Assembly (NCBI RefSeq): GCF_016862375.1
Contig: NZ_BOMV01000042.1
Coordinates: 1 to 64,000, forward strand
From: Paractinoplanes rishiriensis
GTDB lineage: Bacteria; Actinomycetota; Actinomycetes; Mycobacteriales; Micromonosporaceae
DNA: 64,000 nucleotides
Reading direction: 5' to 3'
Part shown: positions 11,220 through 22,197 of the stretch, in pieces
How the letters are laid out: every line of letters begins with the position of its first letter
Position numbering within the stretch: the first letter of the stretch is position 1
Notes under the pieces: model-generated
The model's input: only the letters and a program-made list of their open reading frames with translations
Told to the model about the DNA's origin: nothing
The model's database searches: none
Position numbers and translations under genes: made by a program

Positions 11220-12410
11220 TCAACCGCTCCGGCGCACGCGCGCCTCGAGCCGCTCCCGCCCAGCCGGCGGGGTCAGTTTCGCGAAACGCTCCAGTGCGTC
11301 GCGCGCTTCCCCCGTAACGCCGTCCGGCACCTGAACGTCGACCGTGACGATCAGGTCGCCGGGCGGACCGTCCTTGCGTGCCACACCCTTGCCCCGGGCC
11401 CGCAGCTTGCGCCCGCTCGGAGTGCCGGCCGGCACCCGCATGGTGACCGGGCTGTCCAGCGTCGGCACCCGCAGATCGGCGCCGAGCACCGCCTCGGCGA
11501 TGCTGATCGGCAGGGTCAGGGTGAGGTCGTCGCCGCTGCGCCCGAACAGGTCGTCCGGTCGCACCATGACCTGCACGTACAGGTCGCCGGCCGGGCCGCC
11601 GCGGTCGCCCGGCTCGCCCCGGCCGCTGAGCCGGATGCGCTGCCCGTCGGCCACGCCGGCCGGGAACCGGACGTTGATGGTGCGGGTCTTGGTGACCCCG
11701 CCGGTGCCCCGGCACTCCGCGCACTTCTCGTCGACGATCGACCCGGCGCCCTGGCACTCGCGGCACGGCTCGGAAAAGCTGAACGAGCCCTGGTTACGCG
11801 AGAGCAGGCCGCTGCCGTGGCACTGCGGGCAGGTCCGCGGCGCGGTGCCCGGCTTGGCGCCGTTGCCGTGGCAGGTGTCGCACTCGCCGGCCGAGCGCAG
11901 CGTCAGCGGCAACGTCGTACCGCGTACCGCCTGGACGAAGTCGAGAGTCACCTCGGTCTCCACGTCCCGGCCCCGGCGCGGGCCACGCCGGGCGGCACCG
12001 CCACCCGGACCGCCACCCGAGAAGATCGAGCTGAAGATGTCGGAGAAGCCGGCGCCACCGAACCGGCGGTCACCGGCGCCACCCGCCGCACCCGCGTTGG
12101 CGAAACCGCCGAACAGGTCGGAGGGGTCGAACTGGGTGCCGCCGGAGCGGGCGCCGCGGCGGAACGCCCCGGACCCGAACAGCGACCGCATCTCGTCGTA
12201 CTCTTTGCGCTTTTTGTCGTCGGAGAGCACGTCGTAGGCCTCGGACGCGGCCTTGAACTTCTCCTCGGCCTCCCGGTTGCCCGGGTTCCGGTCCGGGTGC
12301 AGATCACGGGCCAACTTCCGATAGGCCTTCTTGATCTCGTCGGTTGAGGCGGACTTGGTCACGCCCAGAACGGCGTAGAAGTCCTTCTCGAGCCAGTCCT
12401 TCGAGCTCAT
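11220..12410 (-). CDS. dnaJ: Co-chaperone DnaJ (type I)
   Basis: 396 residues from ATG 12410, which is preceded by GGAGGTGG. The longer open frame up to 12530 is not used. The J-domain carries HPD at residues 38-40. A Gly/Phe-rich linker follows, and then four CxxCxGxG zinc-binding repeats (CDTCHGNG, CPQCHGSG, CRECQGAG, CAECRGTG) and the C-terminal substrate-binding domains. It stimulates DnaK ATP hydrolysis and delivers unfolded clients. Third gene of the HspR-controlled operon. In many actinomycetes this operonic copy (DnaJ1) is accompanied by a second DnaJ elsewhere. Confidence 0.95.
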   Translation of the reverse strand: MSSKDWLEKDFYAVLGVTKSASTDEIKKAYRKLARDLHPDRNPGNREAEEKFKAASEAYDVLSDDKKRKEYDEMRSLFGSGAFRRGARSGGTQFDPSDLFGGFANAGAAGGAGDRRFGGAGFSDIFSSIFSGGGPGGGAARRGPRRGRDVETEVTLDFVQAVRGTTLPLTLRSAGECDTCHGNGAKPGTAPRTCPQCHGSGLLSRNQGSFSFSEPCRECQGAGSIVDEKCAECRGTGGVTKTRTINVRFPAGVADGQRIRLSGRGEPGDRGGPAGDLYVQVMVRPDDLFGRSGDDLTLTLPISIAEAVLGADLRVPTLDSPVTMRVPAGTPSGRKLRARGKGVARKDGPPGDLIVTVDVQVPDGVTGEARDALERFAKLTPPAGRERLEARVRRSG

Positions 12411-12480
12411 CGCGTCCACCTCCTCCATGCGGTTGTCCCGCCCACCGCTGCGCGGTGGGCGGGACGGACAGCTCGTGAGA

Positions 12481-13109
12481 TCACTCTGGGTCGGCCACGG
12501 CGACCATGGCCGGCCGCAGCAGCCGCTCACCCAGGGTGTAACCCCGGCGCATCACCTCGATGCAGGTCGCCTCCGTGACGTCGGCCGACGTCTGGTGGGC
12601 GACCGCCTCGTGGCGGTTCGGATCGAACGGGTCGCCCTTCTCACCGAAGACCGTCAGCCCGAGCTTGCCGGTCACCGCGGTGAGCGACTCCGCCACTGAG
12701 GCGAACGGCCCGACCAGGTCACCGTGCTCCCGGGCCCGGTCGATGTCGTCGAGCACCGGCAGCAGCGCGGTGAGCACCACGCCGATGGTGTTCTCGGCGG
12801 CCTTCTCCCGGTCCCGGTCGACCCGCTTGCGGTAGTTGGCGTACTCGGCGGTGACCCGCTGGAGATCGTGGGTCCGCTCGTCGAGCTCGTTCCGCAACGC
12901 CTCCAGCTCGGCGCCGAAAGCCGTGACCGCGGTCTCGGCCACCTCGGCGCCGGCGCCCTCCTCCGGTTCGGCCGCACGGTGCGCCCCAACCGGAGGCTTC
13001 TCCTTGACCGCGGCGGTTCCCTTCGCCTCGGCCTTCGGATCGATCTTGCGGCGGTCCCGGATGACGACCCGCTCGGTCGCCTGACCGTCGTTCTCGTCGT
13101 CCGCGGCAG

Positions 13110-13113
<4 letters not shown>
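12481..13113 (-). CDS. grpE: Nucleotide exchange factor GrpE
   Basis: 210 residues from GTG 13113, whose GTGA overlaps the dnaK stop by 4 bases. The longer frame starting at 13455 is an antisense-like extension inside dnaK and is rejected. An acidic/basic disordered N-terminus (about 1-60) is followed by a long coiled-coil (about 65-120) and the C-terminal beta domain, with the family signature (VMRRGYTLGERLLRPAMVAV). GrpE releases ADP from DnaK. The overlap suggests translational coupling with dnaK. Confidence 0.93.
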
Positions 13114-14999
<1,886 letters not shown>

Positions 15000-15038
15000 G
15001 GTGTTCCTCGCTTCTTGCAGAGCTCGGTTCAGTACAAG

Positions 15039-15059
15039 GTTGAGTGGAGCCGACTCAAT
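15039..15059. promoter_or_regulatory. HAIR operator (HspR site) of the dnaK operon
   Basis: GTTGAGT-N7-ACTCAAT matches CTTGAGT-N7-ACTCAAG at 12 of 14 positions with the correct spacer. A lone half-site-like TTGAGC occurs about 40 bases further upstream (15093) but has no partner. Confidence 0.87.
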
Positions 15060-15216
15060 GATGCCACGAGGAAGCACGTCGTCAAATCGGAGTTGAGCCG
15101 ATGCGACGCAAGTCCGTTCCGATCGCCACTCGTACGGTCTGTTCGGTTCATACCTGTCCGGTCACGGCATACCGGCACCGGTTGTCCTGCATGCATCGAT
15201 CGGGCACTCTTTACCC

Positions 15217-17280
15217 GTGACGACGCACGGTGACGCGGTCGGTCCGTCGGCCCTTTCCGCCGTACCCGCCGCGACGGAAGAGCCCACCGCATCGGGCGAA
15301 GAGGACCTGACGAGCAAGGTTCCCGCCGATGCCGGGGACAACTCTGATCCTACGGAAGCCGTCGTGCCCCGTCAGCCACATCCCGAACACGATGACGACG
15401 CTTCGCATACACCCAAGGAATCCGTCACGGAGAGTGACGAGACCGCCAAGATCGAGTTAGTTGAAGCCCCAGCGGACACGGCCGTCACCGAAAATTCATC
15501 CGCCGACGACGAACCCACCGTCAGCGCCGAGCCGGTCACCCAGAGCGACGTCCCGGTCGAGCCGCCGGCGGCCCTGGGACAACTCGCCGACGCTCTGAGC
15601 GGGTTGCGTGCGACCATCGGCGGCGCCTCGTACCCGCTGGTCATGCCGTCCGCCGAGGACGCCCGCCGGATCAGCCGGTCGCTGGTGTCCCAGCTGGACG
15701 ACTACCTGCTGCCCCGCCTCGCCCGGCTCGACGCGCCGCTGCTGGTGGTCGTCGGCGGTTCCACCGGTGCCGGCAAGTCCACGCTGGTCAACAGCCTGGT
15801 CCGGGCGCCGGTCAGCACGGCCGGCGTGCTGCGGCCGACGACCCGCTCGCCGGTGCTGGTCAGCAACCCGGCCGACCTGGCCTGGTTCCGGCAGGGACAG
15901 CTGCTGCCGGGACTGGTCCGCACGCCCGTGTCCAGCCCGGATCCGCGTACGCTTCAGATCGCCTCGGCACCGGCGCTCGGCGCCGGACTCGCCTTCCTGG
16001 ACGCGCCCGACATCGACTCGGTCGAGGAGGGCAACCGGACCCTCGCGGCCCAGTTGCTCGCGGCGGCCGACCTCTGGCTGTTCGTGACCACCGCGGCGCG
16101 CTACGCGGACGCCGTACCTTGGGAACTTCTGACCACGGCACGGCTGCGCGGCACGGTGATCGCGCTGGTCCTGGATCGCGTCCCGCCGGACGCCGCCGCC
16201 GACATCAGCGCCCACCTGCGCGAGATGCTCGAGGCGCGCAACCTCGGTGCGGCGCCGCTGTTCGTGCTGCCCGAGACCACACTGGACGGCCAGGGCCTGA
16301 TCGCCGAAGACGTGATCGGGCCGCTGCACGACTGGTTCAAGCAACTGGCCGCCGACGCCACCGCCCGGGGGGCCGTGGTGCGGCAGACCCTGGACGGGGC
16401 GCTCGCCGCGCTCGGACCGGCCGTGGAGGGCCTCGCCGACGCCGCCGACGATCAGGAGATCGCCGCGCGCGGACTGGACGAGCGGGTCGGCAACGCCTAT
16501 CGCAACGCCCGCGAGACCGTGGTCGACGGCCTCCAGGACGGCCGGCTGCTGCGCGGCGAGGTGCTGGCCCGGTGGCAGGAGTTCGTCGGCACCGGCGAGT
16601 TCATGCGCACCCTGGAGAGCAAGGTGGGCCAGCTGCGCGACCGGATCGTCTCGGCGATCACCGGGCGCCCGCTGCCCGGCCGCAACCTCCAGGCGGCGCT
16701 CGAGTCCCAGCTGGTCACGCTGCTGCGCGGGGTGGCCACCGACGCGGCCGAGCAGGCATACACGGCCTGGCAGGCGCACCCGGCCGGGTCCGCGCTGCTC
16801 GAGCCCGATCTCCAGCGCGCCTCAGACGGCCTGCCGGAACGCGCCGACCGGCTGGTCCGTGACTGGCAGGAGTGGGTGCTCGGCCTGGTCCGCGAGCAGA
16901 GCAGCGAGAAAAGGGTGGTCGCCCGCGGTGCCGCGTACGCGGTGAACGGCGCCGGCCTGGCCGTAATGATCGCCGTCTTCACCTCGACCGCGTTCATACC
17001 CACCGGGATGGAGCTCGCGGTCGGCGCCGGCACCACGGTGGCCGCGCAAAAGGTGCTCGAGGCGATCTTCGGCGATCAGGCGATCCGGACGCTGGCCAAC
17101 CGCGCCCGGGAAGACCTGCTGGTGCGCACCGGCGAACTGCTCGACCAGGAAGCGGCCCGGTTCACCGACCGCACCGCGGCTGCCACCCTGGACGCCGCGC
17201 CCGCGGCCACCCTGCGCGAGGCCGCCACCCGGGTCGAGGACGCCCGGCGGCAGCTCGCGTTGACGGGGAGCGCGACATGA
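15217..17280 (+). CDS. Dynamin-like GTPase (DynA-like)
   Basis: 687 residues. The first ~115 are acidic and disordered. A G-domain follows with P-loop GGSTGAGKST (180-189) and a DAPD switch motif. The usual NKxD is degenerate (VLDR). The C-terminal half is mostly helical, with a hydrophobic stretch around residues 570-600 that can insert into membrane. The stop overlaps the next GTPase start (ATGA). Streptomyces has an adjacent pair of dynamin-like proteins, DynA/DynB, that stabilise FtsZ rings during sporulation septation. Gene order and layout here match that pair, which is inference from family knowledge. It could otherwise be called a YfjP-type GTPase. Confidence 0.75.
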   Translation: MTTHGDAVGPSALSAVPAATEEPTASGEEDLTSKVPADAGDNSDPTEAVVPRQPHPEHDDDASHTPKESVTESDETAKIELVEAPADTAVTENSSADDEPTVSAEPVTQSDVPVEPPAALGQLADALSGLRATIGGASYPLVMPSAEDARRISRSLVSQLDDYLLPRLARLDAPLLVVVGGSTGAGKSTLVNSLVRAPVSTAGVLRPTTRSPVLVSNPADLAWFRQGQLLPGLVRTPVSSPDPRTLQIASAPALGAGLAFLDAPDIDSVEEGNRTLAAQLLAAADLWLFVTTAARYADAVPWELLTTARLRGTVIALVLDRVPPDAAADISAHLREMLEARNLGAAPLFVLPETTLDGQGLIAEDVIGPLHDWFKQLAADATARGAVVRQTLDGALAALGPAVEGLADAADDQEIAARGLDERVGNAYRNARETVVDGLQDGRLLRGEVLARWQEFVGTGEFMRTLESKVGQLRDRIVSAITGRPLPGRNLQAALESQLVTLLRGVATDAAEQAYTAWQAHPAGSALLEPDLQRASDGLPERADRLVRDWQEWVLGLVREQSSEKRVVARGAAYAVNGAGLAVMIAVFTSTAFIPTGMELAVGAGTTVAAQKVLEAIFGDQAIRTLANRAREDLLVRTGELLDQEAARFTDRTAAATLDAAPAATLREAATRVEDARRQLALTGSAT

Positions 17281-18941
17281 GCCTGGTGGAAAAGGTACGC
17301 GGCGGCCGGGTCGACGCCGAGGAGCTGGTCGAGCGGCTCGACGCGCTGGCCAAGTTCCTGCGCCTGGTCGACCCGCACCTGCCGGACAATGACCTGGTCG
17401 CGGCGCACACTCTGGTGGAGCGGGCCGGCACCCGGCTCGCGCTGTCCCGGGACCACACCGTGGTGGCGCTGGCCGGCAGCACCGGCAGCGGCAAGTCCAG
17501 CCTGTTCAACGCACTCGCCCGGCTGCGGCTCTCGCCGGTCGGGGTGCGCCGGCCGACCACCGGCGCCGCGCACGCCTGCGTCTGGGGACCGCTGGAACCG
17601 GCCAACCGGCTGCTCGACTGGATTGGTGTGCTGCCGCGCCAGCGCTTCATCCGGGAGAGCGCGCTCGACGGCGAGGACGAGGCGGCCCTGCGCGGTCTCG
17701 TGCTGCTCGACCTGCCCGACTTCGACTCGATCGAACGCAGCCACCGGCTCGAGGTCGACCGGCTGCTCGGCCTCGTCGACCAGGTGGTCTGGGTGGTCGA
17801 CCCGCAGAAGTACGGCGACCGCATCCTGCACCAGGCCTACCTGTCGCAGTTCCAGACACATGTCGGCGTCACGATCGTGGTGCTCAACCAGGCCGACCGG
17901 CTGTCCACACACGACACCGAGGTGGTCCTCGGTGACCTCAAGCGGTTGCTCGCCGAGGACGGCCTGACCGGCGCGCCGGTGCTGGCCACCTCGGCCAAGC
18001 AGCCCGGCATGCTGACCGAGCTGCGGGACACGCTGGAAAAGACGGTGGCCGACCGGCAGGCCGCGCTGCGCCGCCTGGCCGGCGACCTGGAAGCGGTGAG
18101 CGGCCCGCTGACCGAGATGATCGGCCCGCCGGCCGCCGAGGACGAGGTCGACCGGGCCACGGTCCGGCAGTTGGCCGACGCGCTGGCCGCCTCGGCCGGG
18201 GTGGGCGCGGTCGCCGACGCGGCGGCCGGGTCCTATCGGCACCGGGCGGCCGCGGCCACCGGCTGGCCGCTGCTGCGCGGGCTGCGCAAGCTGCGGCCCG
18301 ATCCGTTGCGCCGGCTGCACCTCGGTGACAAGCCGGCCACCGACGCGGTGTCCACCGATATCGTGCCGCGCACCTCGTTGCCGGCCCCGGACGCCGCGCA
18401 GAAATCGGCGGTCGGCCTGTCGGTGCGCGCGGTCGCGACCCGGGCGGCGGCCCCGCTGCCCGCGGTCTGGGCACCGGCACTCACCAACGCCTCCCGGGCC
18501 CGGCTCAACGACCTGCCGGACGCGCTCGACCGCGCGGTGGCCAAGACCGACCTGGGCAGCGGACGCACCCCGCTCTGGTGGCGCGGCGTCGGCCTGCTGC
18601 AGTGGCTGCTCGTCGCGGCCGCGGTGGCCGGGCTGGGCTGGCTGGTCGTCGGCTATCTGCTTCGTGCGCTGGGCATGCCGGAGATCAACTATCCCGAGGT
18701 CGGCTCGGTGCCGCTGCCGACGCTCATGCTGCTCGGCGGCCTGTTCACCGGACTACTGCTCTGGCTGCTGCTCAAGCCGTTGGTCGACCTGGGCGCGCGC
18801 CGCGCACGGCACCGCGCCGAGCAACGCCTCCGGCAATCCATCACCGAGGTCTCCCGGGAATACGTGGTGGCGCCGGTCCGCGAGGTGCTGAACGCGTACG
18901 CCCAGGCGCGGGAAGCGCTCACCGCCGTTCGTTCGGAGTAG
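17277..18941 (+). CDS. Dynamin-like/YfjP-type GTPase (DynB-like)
   Basis: 554 residues from ATG 17277, overlapping the upstream stop as ATGA, with GGGGAG 6 bases before. The G-domain shows P-loop GSTGSGKSS (67-75), the switch motif DLPDFDS and a good G4 motif NQAD, all more canonical than in its partner. Two transmembrane segments lie near the C-terminus (around residues 438-463 and 479-500) with a basic helix after them. Overlap with the upstream GTPase implies co-translation and probably a hetero-oligomer at the membrane, as for Streptomyces DynA/DynB. Confidence 0.77.
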   Translation: MSLVEKVRGGRVDAEELVERLDALAKFLRLVDPHLPDNDLVAAHTLVERAGTRLALSRDHTVVALAGSTGSGKSSLFNALARLRLSPVGVRRPTTGAAHACVWGPLEPANRLLDWIGVLPRQRFIRESALDGEDEAALRGLVLLDLPDFDSIERSHRLEVDRLLGLVDQVVWVVDPQKYGDRILHQAYLSQFQTHVGVTIVVLNQADRLSTHDTEVVLGDLKRLLAEDGLTGAPVLATSAKQPGMLTELRDTLEKTVADRQAALRRLAGDLEAVSGPLTEMIGPPAAEDEVDRATVRQLADALAASAGVGAVADAAAGSYRHRAAAATGWPLLRGLRKLRPDPLRRLHLGDKPATDAVSTDIVPRTSLPAPDAAQKSAVGLSVRAVATRAAAPLPAVWAPALTNASRARLNDLPDALDRAVAKTDLGSGRTPLWWRGVGLLQWLLVAAAVAGLGWLVVGYLLRALGMPEINYPEVGSVPLPTLMLLGGLFTGLLLWLLLKPLVDLGARRARHRAEQRLRQSITEVSREYVVAPVREVLNAYAQAREALTAVRSE

Positions 18942-18975
18942 GTCCCGCAAGCCCCGCGGCCGGTACGCTCGCGAT

Positions 18976-20187
18976 ATGCCGGCACCACAGAGTCCGTTCG
19001 AGGCGGTTTTGCACGCCGCCCGCGACGTGGCGAAGCTCGACTGCGCCCTGGACGCCGAGATGCTGGGCACCGCGTTGCTCGGCAGCGTCTACGCGGTGGC
19101 CGTGTCCGACCGGGCCGACGCGGTACGCACGTTCGTGAGCGACTTCCTCTCCGCGACCAATCGGCGCCGCACGGCGTCGGCCACGACAATCCGCGAGGTG
19201 TTCGCGTCGCTGGTACCGGATGCGGCGGGCGCCGCCGAGGTGCGGCGGGGATCGCAAGCTCCGTCGTGGGCGGCCCAGTTGGGGCGCGTCCGGCCCACCG
19301 GTTGCTATGCCTACGGCGACGTGTACGGAGACCAGACGTCCTATCTGGTCACCTTCGCCTACGACGACACCACCGACGGTGGTCCCGAGCACGCCGTGGT
19401 GGCCCTGGTCGACCACAACATCGGCATCACCAAGGACGTCTTCGTCGGCGCCTCGGCCGAGCGCATCCTGCAGCAGGTCCGCGACATGTGCGCCGACGAC
19501 GACCTCACCTGGTTCCGCGAGGAGGACCCGGGCCGGCTGCGCGGCGAGGTCGATCGCCACCTCGCGGTCACCGACGGCCTGAGCGCCCTGCCGGCCGACG
19601 GCTCACTGGCCACCGACCGGGCGCTGGCCGCCGCTCGGCTCGCGCTGTTGCCGACCACCACCACGCCGCCGCTGGCCGAACCGGTGCGGCCCAGCCACAG
19701 CGACCTGGCGCGCGACTTCGTGGCCAGTCCCGAGGCAGCCCACTTCGGCCTCGACCGGGTGACCGGCGACGCCGAACTGGCCTCGCTGCACTTCTGCGTG
19801 AGCCTGCTGCTCGACCACGCCGCGAGCCTGCCGGACGGCGACCCGCTGCGCTGGAGCCCCGCGGTGGCCGGCCTGTTCCTGCTGGACTGGGTGCACCGGC
19901 GCGCGGTGCTCGACATGGACGACGCGGCCATGCTGCCCCGGGTGACCCGCGCCTGGACGGCGTACGCGACCCGCAGGCGCGCCCTGCCCGACGCCGCCAT
20001 CAACCAGACCGACACCCTGGTCGAGGAGATGATCCCCGAGTTCGCCCGCCTCTACGCGACCGGCGAACGCCGCAGCCCCGCAACGGCCGCGGTGGCCCAG
20101 CTCATCTCGGAGGGCGTCGACCCCGACGACCCCGACGCGATCGACGCCTGGCTGGACGCCAACCGCCACCGCCTCGACGAGCCCTGA
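18976..20187 (+). CDS. Conserved hypothetical protein next to the dynamin pair
   Basis: 403 residues, soluble, without signal peptide or membrane span. It begins 34 bases after the DynB-like gene in the same direction, so it may be in that operon. The N-terminal half mentions conserved-looking blocks (CYAYGDVYGDQTSYL; FAYDD; VVALVDHNIG). The C-terminal half is mostly helical. I do not recognise a domain. The position suggests, but does not prove, a link to the GTPases. Confidence 0.7.
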   Translation: MPAPQSPFEAVLHAARDVAKLDCALDAEMLGTALLGSVYAVAVSDRADAVRTFVSDFLSATNRRRTASATTIREVFASLVPDAAGAAEVRRGSQAPSWAAQLGRVRPTGCYAYGDVYGDQTSYLVTFAYDDTTDGGPEHAVVALVDHNIGITKDVFVGASAERILQQVRDMCADDDLTWFREEDPGRLRGEVDRHLAVTDGLSALPADGSLATDRALAAARLALLPTTTTPPLAEPVRPSHSDLARDFVASPEAAHFGLDRVTGDAELASLHFCVSLLLDHAASLPDGDPLRWSPAVAGLFLLDWVHRRAVLDMDDAAMLPRVTRAWTAYATRRRALPDAAINQTDTLVEEMIPEFARLYATGERRSPATAAVAQLISEGVDPDDPDAIDAWLDANRHRLDEP

Positions 20188-20313
20188 CGCTCCGCCGATC
20201 AGAACCGCCCCGCGGCGGGCCCGGCATCCCGGCGCCCGTCCGCACGGCCTCTGCGGCGCCGCCGTCTGCCCTCCGGCGGGCTCCTCGGGCGGGTTTCTCG
20301 GGCGGTGACGGCC

Positions 20314-21801
20314 CTACCAGCGGCCGGACAGGTCGTCGGTGGGCTCGGCGTGGTGGCGGCCGACGCGGGAGTTGCGCTGCTGTTCGGCGGTCTGGTCGTC
20401 GGCGTGGTGCATGCTGCCGGCGCGGTGGCTGCCGCGGTAGGAGCGGTTGGCGATCTGGTTCTCGTCGCTGCGGGCCTCGGGGATGAGCCGGCGGTTGTGG
20501 TGGCCGCCGGTGGCATAGCTGAGTTCGAGGATCCTGGCGGCTCGAATGTTCTGCGGGCGTTCGGCCACGGCTTCTCTCCGGCTGTGCTCGGACCGGTCCG
20601 CGGACCGGTGCTTGACGATGGAACGCTTGACCTGCTCGAACCGGCGCCGCTCGTGCTCCTGGCCGGTCGACTCGATGTGGACGGTCCGTGCTCGTTCGCC
20701 CCTGGTCCGCTCGACGCAGTGCGGGCGGGCGGTCCAGGCGGGCGGCTGGTCGGGATGGTCCGGGGCGGGTGCCTTGGCCAGCGACGGCAGGCCGGGGAGC
20801 CGGGGCATGCCGGGCAGGGCCGGGAACGCGTCCATCGACGGGTTGTCGGCCGCGGAGCCTCGTGTCGTCGTACGGGATGATTTGTGCTTTTTGGACTTTC
20901 CGGATGAAGCGCGGGCCTTGAACTTCTTCGTGACCTTCTTTTCGCCCTGCCGGGATGAGCGCGGCTGGACGCGGTCGCGGCGCTTGCCGGCCTCGCCCAC
21001 GAGACGGCCGGTGCGCTTGGCCGGCTGCGACGCGCCATCCGCCGACGCCCCACCGGACGGCGAACCACTTCCGCCCGGCTTGACGCCGGCGCCCTTCGAC
21101 GGACCACCCGGCCCAGATCCACCCGGCCCAGATCCACCCGGGGCAGACCTACCAGGGCCGGCATCGCCCGGCCGTGACCCACCGGGAGCCGCCCCGGGAA
21201 TGCCGCCCGGCCCCATCCCAGAACCGTCCGGCCGAGAACCGCCAGCAACGGCACCTCCCGGACCGGGCCTACCGGGACCAGGCCCACCGGGACCCGGCCC
21301 ACCCGGTCCAGAACCACCCGGAGCGACACCCCCAGGCAGCGCGCCACCGGGCGAAGCACGACCGGGAGTAGCACCACCGGGCGACCGCCCACCAGGGCCA
21401 CCCCCACCTGGCCCCGCAGACAACCCCGGAGAACCGGCACCCGAAGGCAGCCCACCCGGAGGCGCACCCACCCCCGAGCCCGGCGACGCCCCGGGCCGGA
21501 CGCCGCCGGGAACTCCGCTCGCAATGGAAGCGGGACCACCAGACCCCTGCACCGGCCCCGGCGAAGCCGGCGGCAAGAACGGCACATCCATCGTGTCGGT
21601 CATGCCGTCGGCCAACTCGTTTGAGCCCGCCGTAATAGCCGCCAACGTGGGCACCGACGCCAAACCGACCAGAAGTGCCACGATCAGCACATACCGGCGC
21701 GTAGGTCCGGAGAAGCCGGAATCGGCCCGGTACACCCCGTCCAGCCGCTTCCGCATGACCTTGAGCGGCGGCACGAGATCGTCGTCTGGCTGGTCCGGCA
21801 C
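20314..21801 (-). CDS. Collagen-like single-pass membrane protein
   Basis: 495 residues from GTG 21801, preceded by AAGGAGGGG at good spacing. A short cytoplasmic start is followed by one transmembrane segment (about 36-58). About 170 residues of Gly/Pro-rich GPGGxGPGGP-type triplets resemble collagen. A strongly basic region (KKVTKKFKARASSGKSKKHK) comes next, and then a polar His/Arg-rich tail. No enzymatic domain is seen. Overlapping frames in this GC-rich stretch are also open, but only this one has a good start, a membrane segment and amino-acid triplet periodicity. Role unknown; a surface or scaffold protein is possible. Confidence 0.65.
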   Translation of the reverse strand: MPDQPDDDLVPPLKVMRKRLDGVYRADSGFSGPTRRYVLIVALLVGLASVPTLAAITAGSNELADGMTDTMDVPFLPPASPGPVQGSGGPASIASGVPGGVRPGASPGSGVGAPPGGLPSGAGSPGLSAGPGGGGPGGRSPGGATPGRASPGGALPGGVAPGGSGPGGPGPGGPGPGRPGPGGAVAGGSRPDGSGMGPGGIPGAAPGGSRPGDAGPGRSAPGGSGPGGSGPGGPSKGAGVKPGGSGSPSGGASADGASQPAKRTGRLVGEAGKRRDRVQPRSSRQGEKKVTKKFKARASSGKSKKHKSSRTTTRGSAADNPSMDAFPALPGMPRLPGLPSLAKAPAPDHPDQPPAWTARPHCVERTRGERARTVHIESTGQEHERRRFEQVKRSIVKHRSADRSEHSRREAVAERPQNIRAARILELSYATGGHHNRRLIPEARSDENQIANRSYRGSHRAGSMHHADDQTAEQQRNSRVGRHHAEPTDDLSGRW

Positions 21802-21827
21802 GGCCGGTTCCCCTCCTTGCGAGCAAT

Positions 21828-21841
21828 GATCAACATTGATC
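21828..21841. promoter_or_regulatory. Palindrome upstream of collagen-like gene
   Basis: GATCAA-CA-TTGATC is a perfect 6-bp inverted repeat with a 2-base centre, 27 bases upstream of the collagen-like gene start. It is AT-richer than its surroundings, as expected for an operator. The binding protein is unknown. Confidence 0.4.
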
Positions 21842-21900
21842 TGTCTCGGTCACAGGGGTGAACGACGGATCTGGGAATCCGCAGCGGCAGAGATGGGCTG

Positions 21901-21924
21901 TTCGTACGGTAGTGACCGTACGAA
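21901..21924. promoter_or_regulatory. Perfect 10-bp inverted repeat between divergent genes
   Basis: TTCGTACGGT at 21901-21910 and its exact complement at 21915-21924 flank a 4-base spacer. It lies between the collagen-like gene (leftward) and the 2-oxo acid dehydrogenase operon (rightward). It may be an operator. As an RNA hairpin it is followed by AAAA rather than T residues on the + strand, so a terminator is less likely. Confidence 0.45.
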
Positions 21925-22197
21925 AACCACTTAATAGGACAAAAAAGGGCACCGATGTGGCAGCGAGATTTCGGGACTGTGATCGACCCGACCTGTAACG
22001 ACGCTCACGTTCTCTGTCAGGATGAAGGCGATGGCACCGCCGCCGGGAGGTGGGGGCCGTCACTCCCCGGCGGGGTAACGACCCGCGCCGAACTGCCGCG
22101 CGGCAACCTCACCAAGGTCAGGCGCGGCGACCAAGCGGTTCGCCGCGCGGACGGGCAACACCCGCCGCGGGCGCAGAGATGAAACAGGGAGACACGG
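21925..22197 (+). other. Leader region of the 2-oxo acid dehydrogenase operon
   Basis: About 270 bases without an assigned gene. It contains an 18-codon open frame (ATG 22022 to TAA 22078) and within it a GC-rich hairpin (22040-22047 pairing with 22066-22073), then more GC-rich sequence to the ribosome site. A long structured leader is possible, but I could not match it to a known riboswitch. Confidence 0.35.

Noticed and set aside
20546..21829. A proline-rich + strand frame opposite the collagen-like gene
   Set aside because: GGN/NCC-rich DNA opens several frames at once. Only the - strand frame has a good ribosome site and a membrane segment.
22079..22197. Possible riboswitch in the leader of the 2-oxo acid dehydrogenase operon
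   Set aside because: A CCGCGCGGCAACCT stretch recalls parts of SAM-type aptamers, but the conserved cores and pairing pattern are missing.
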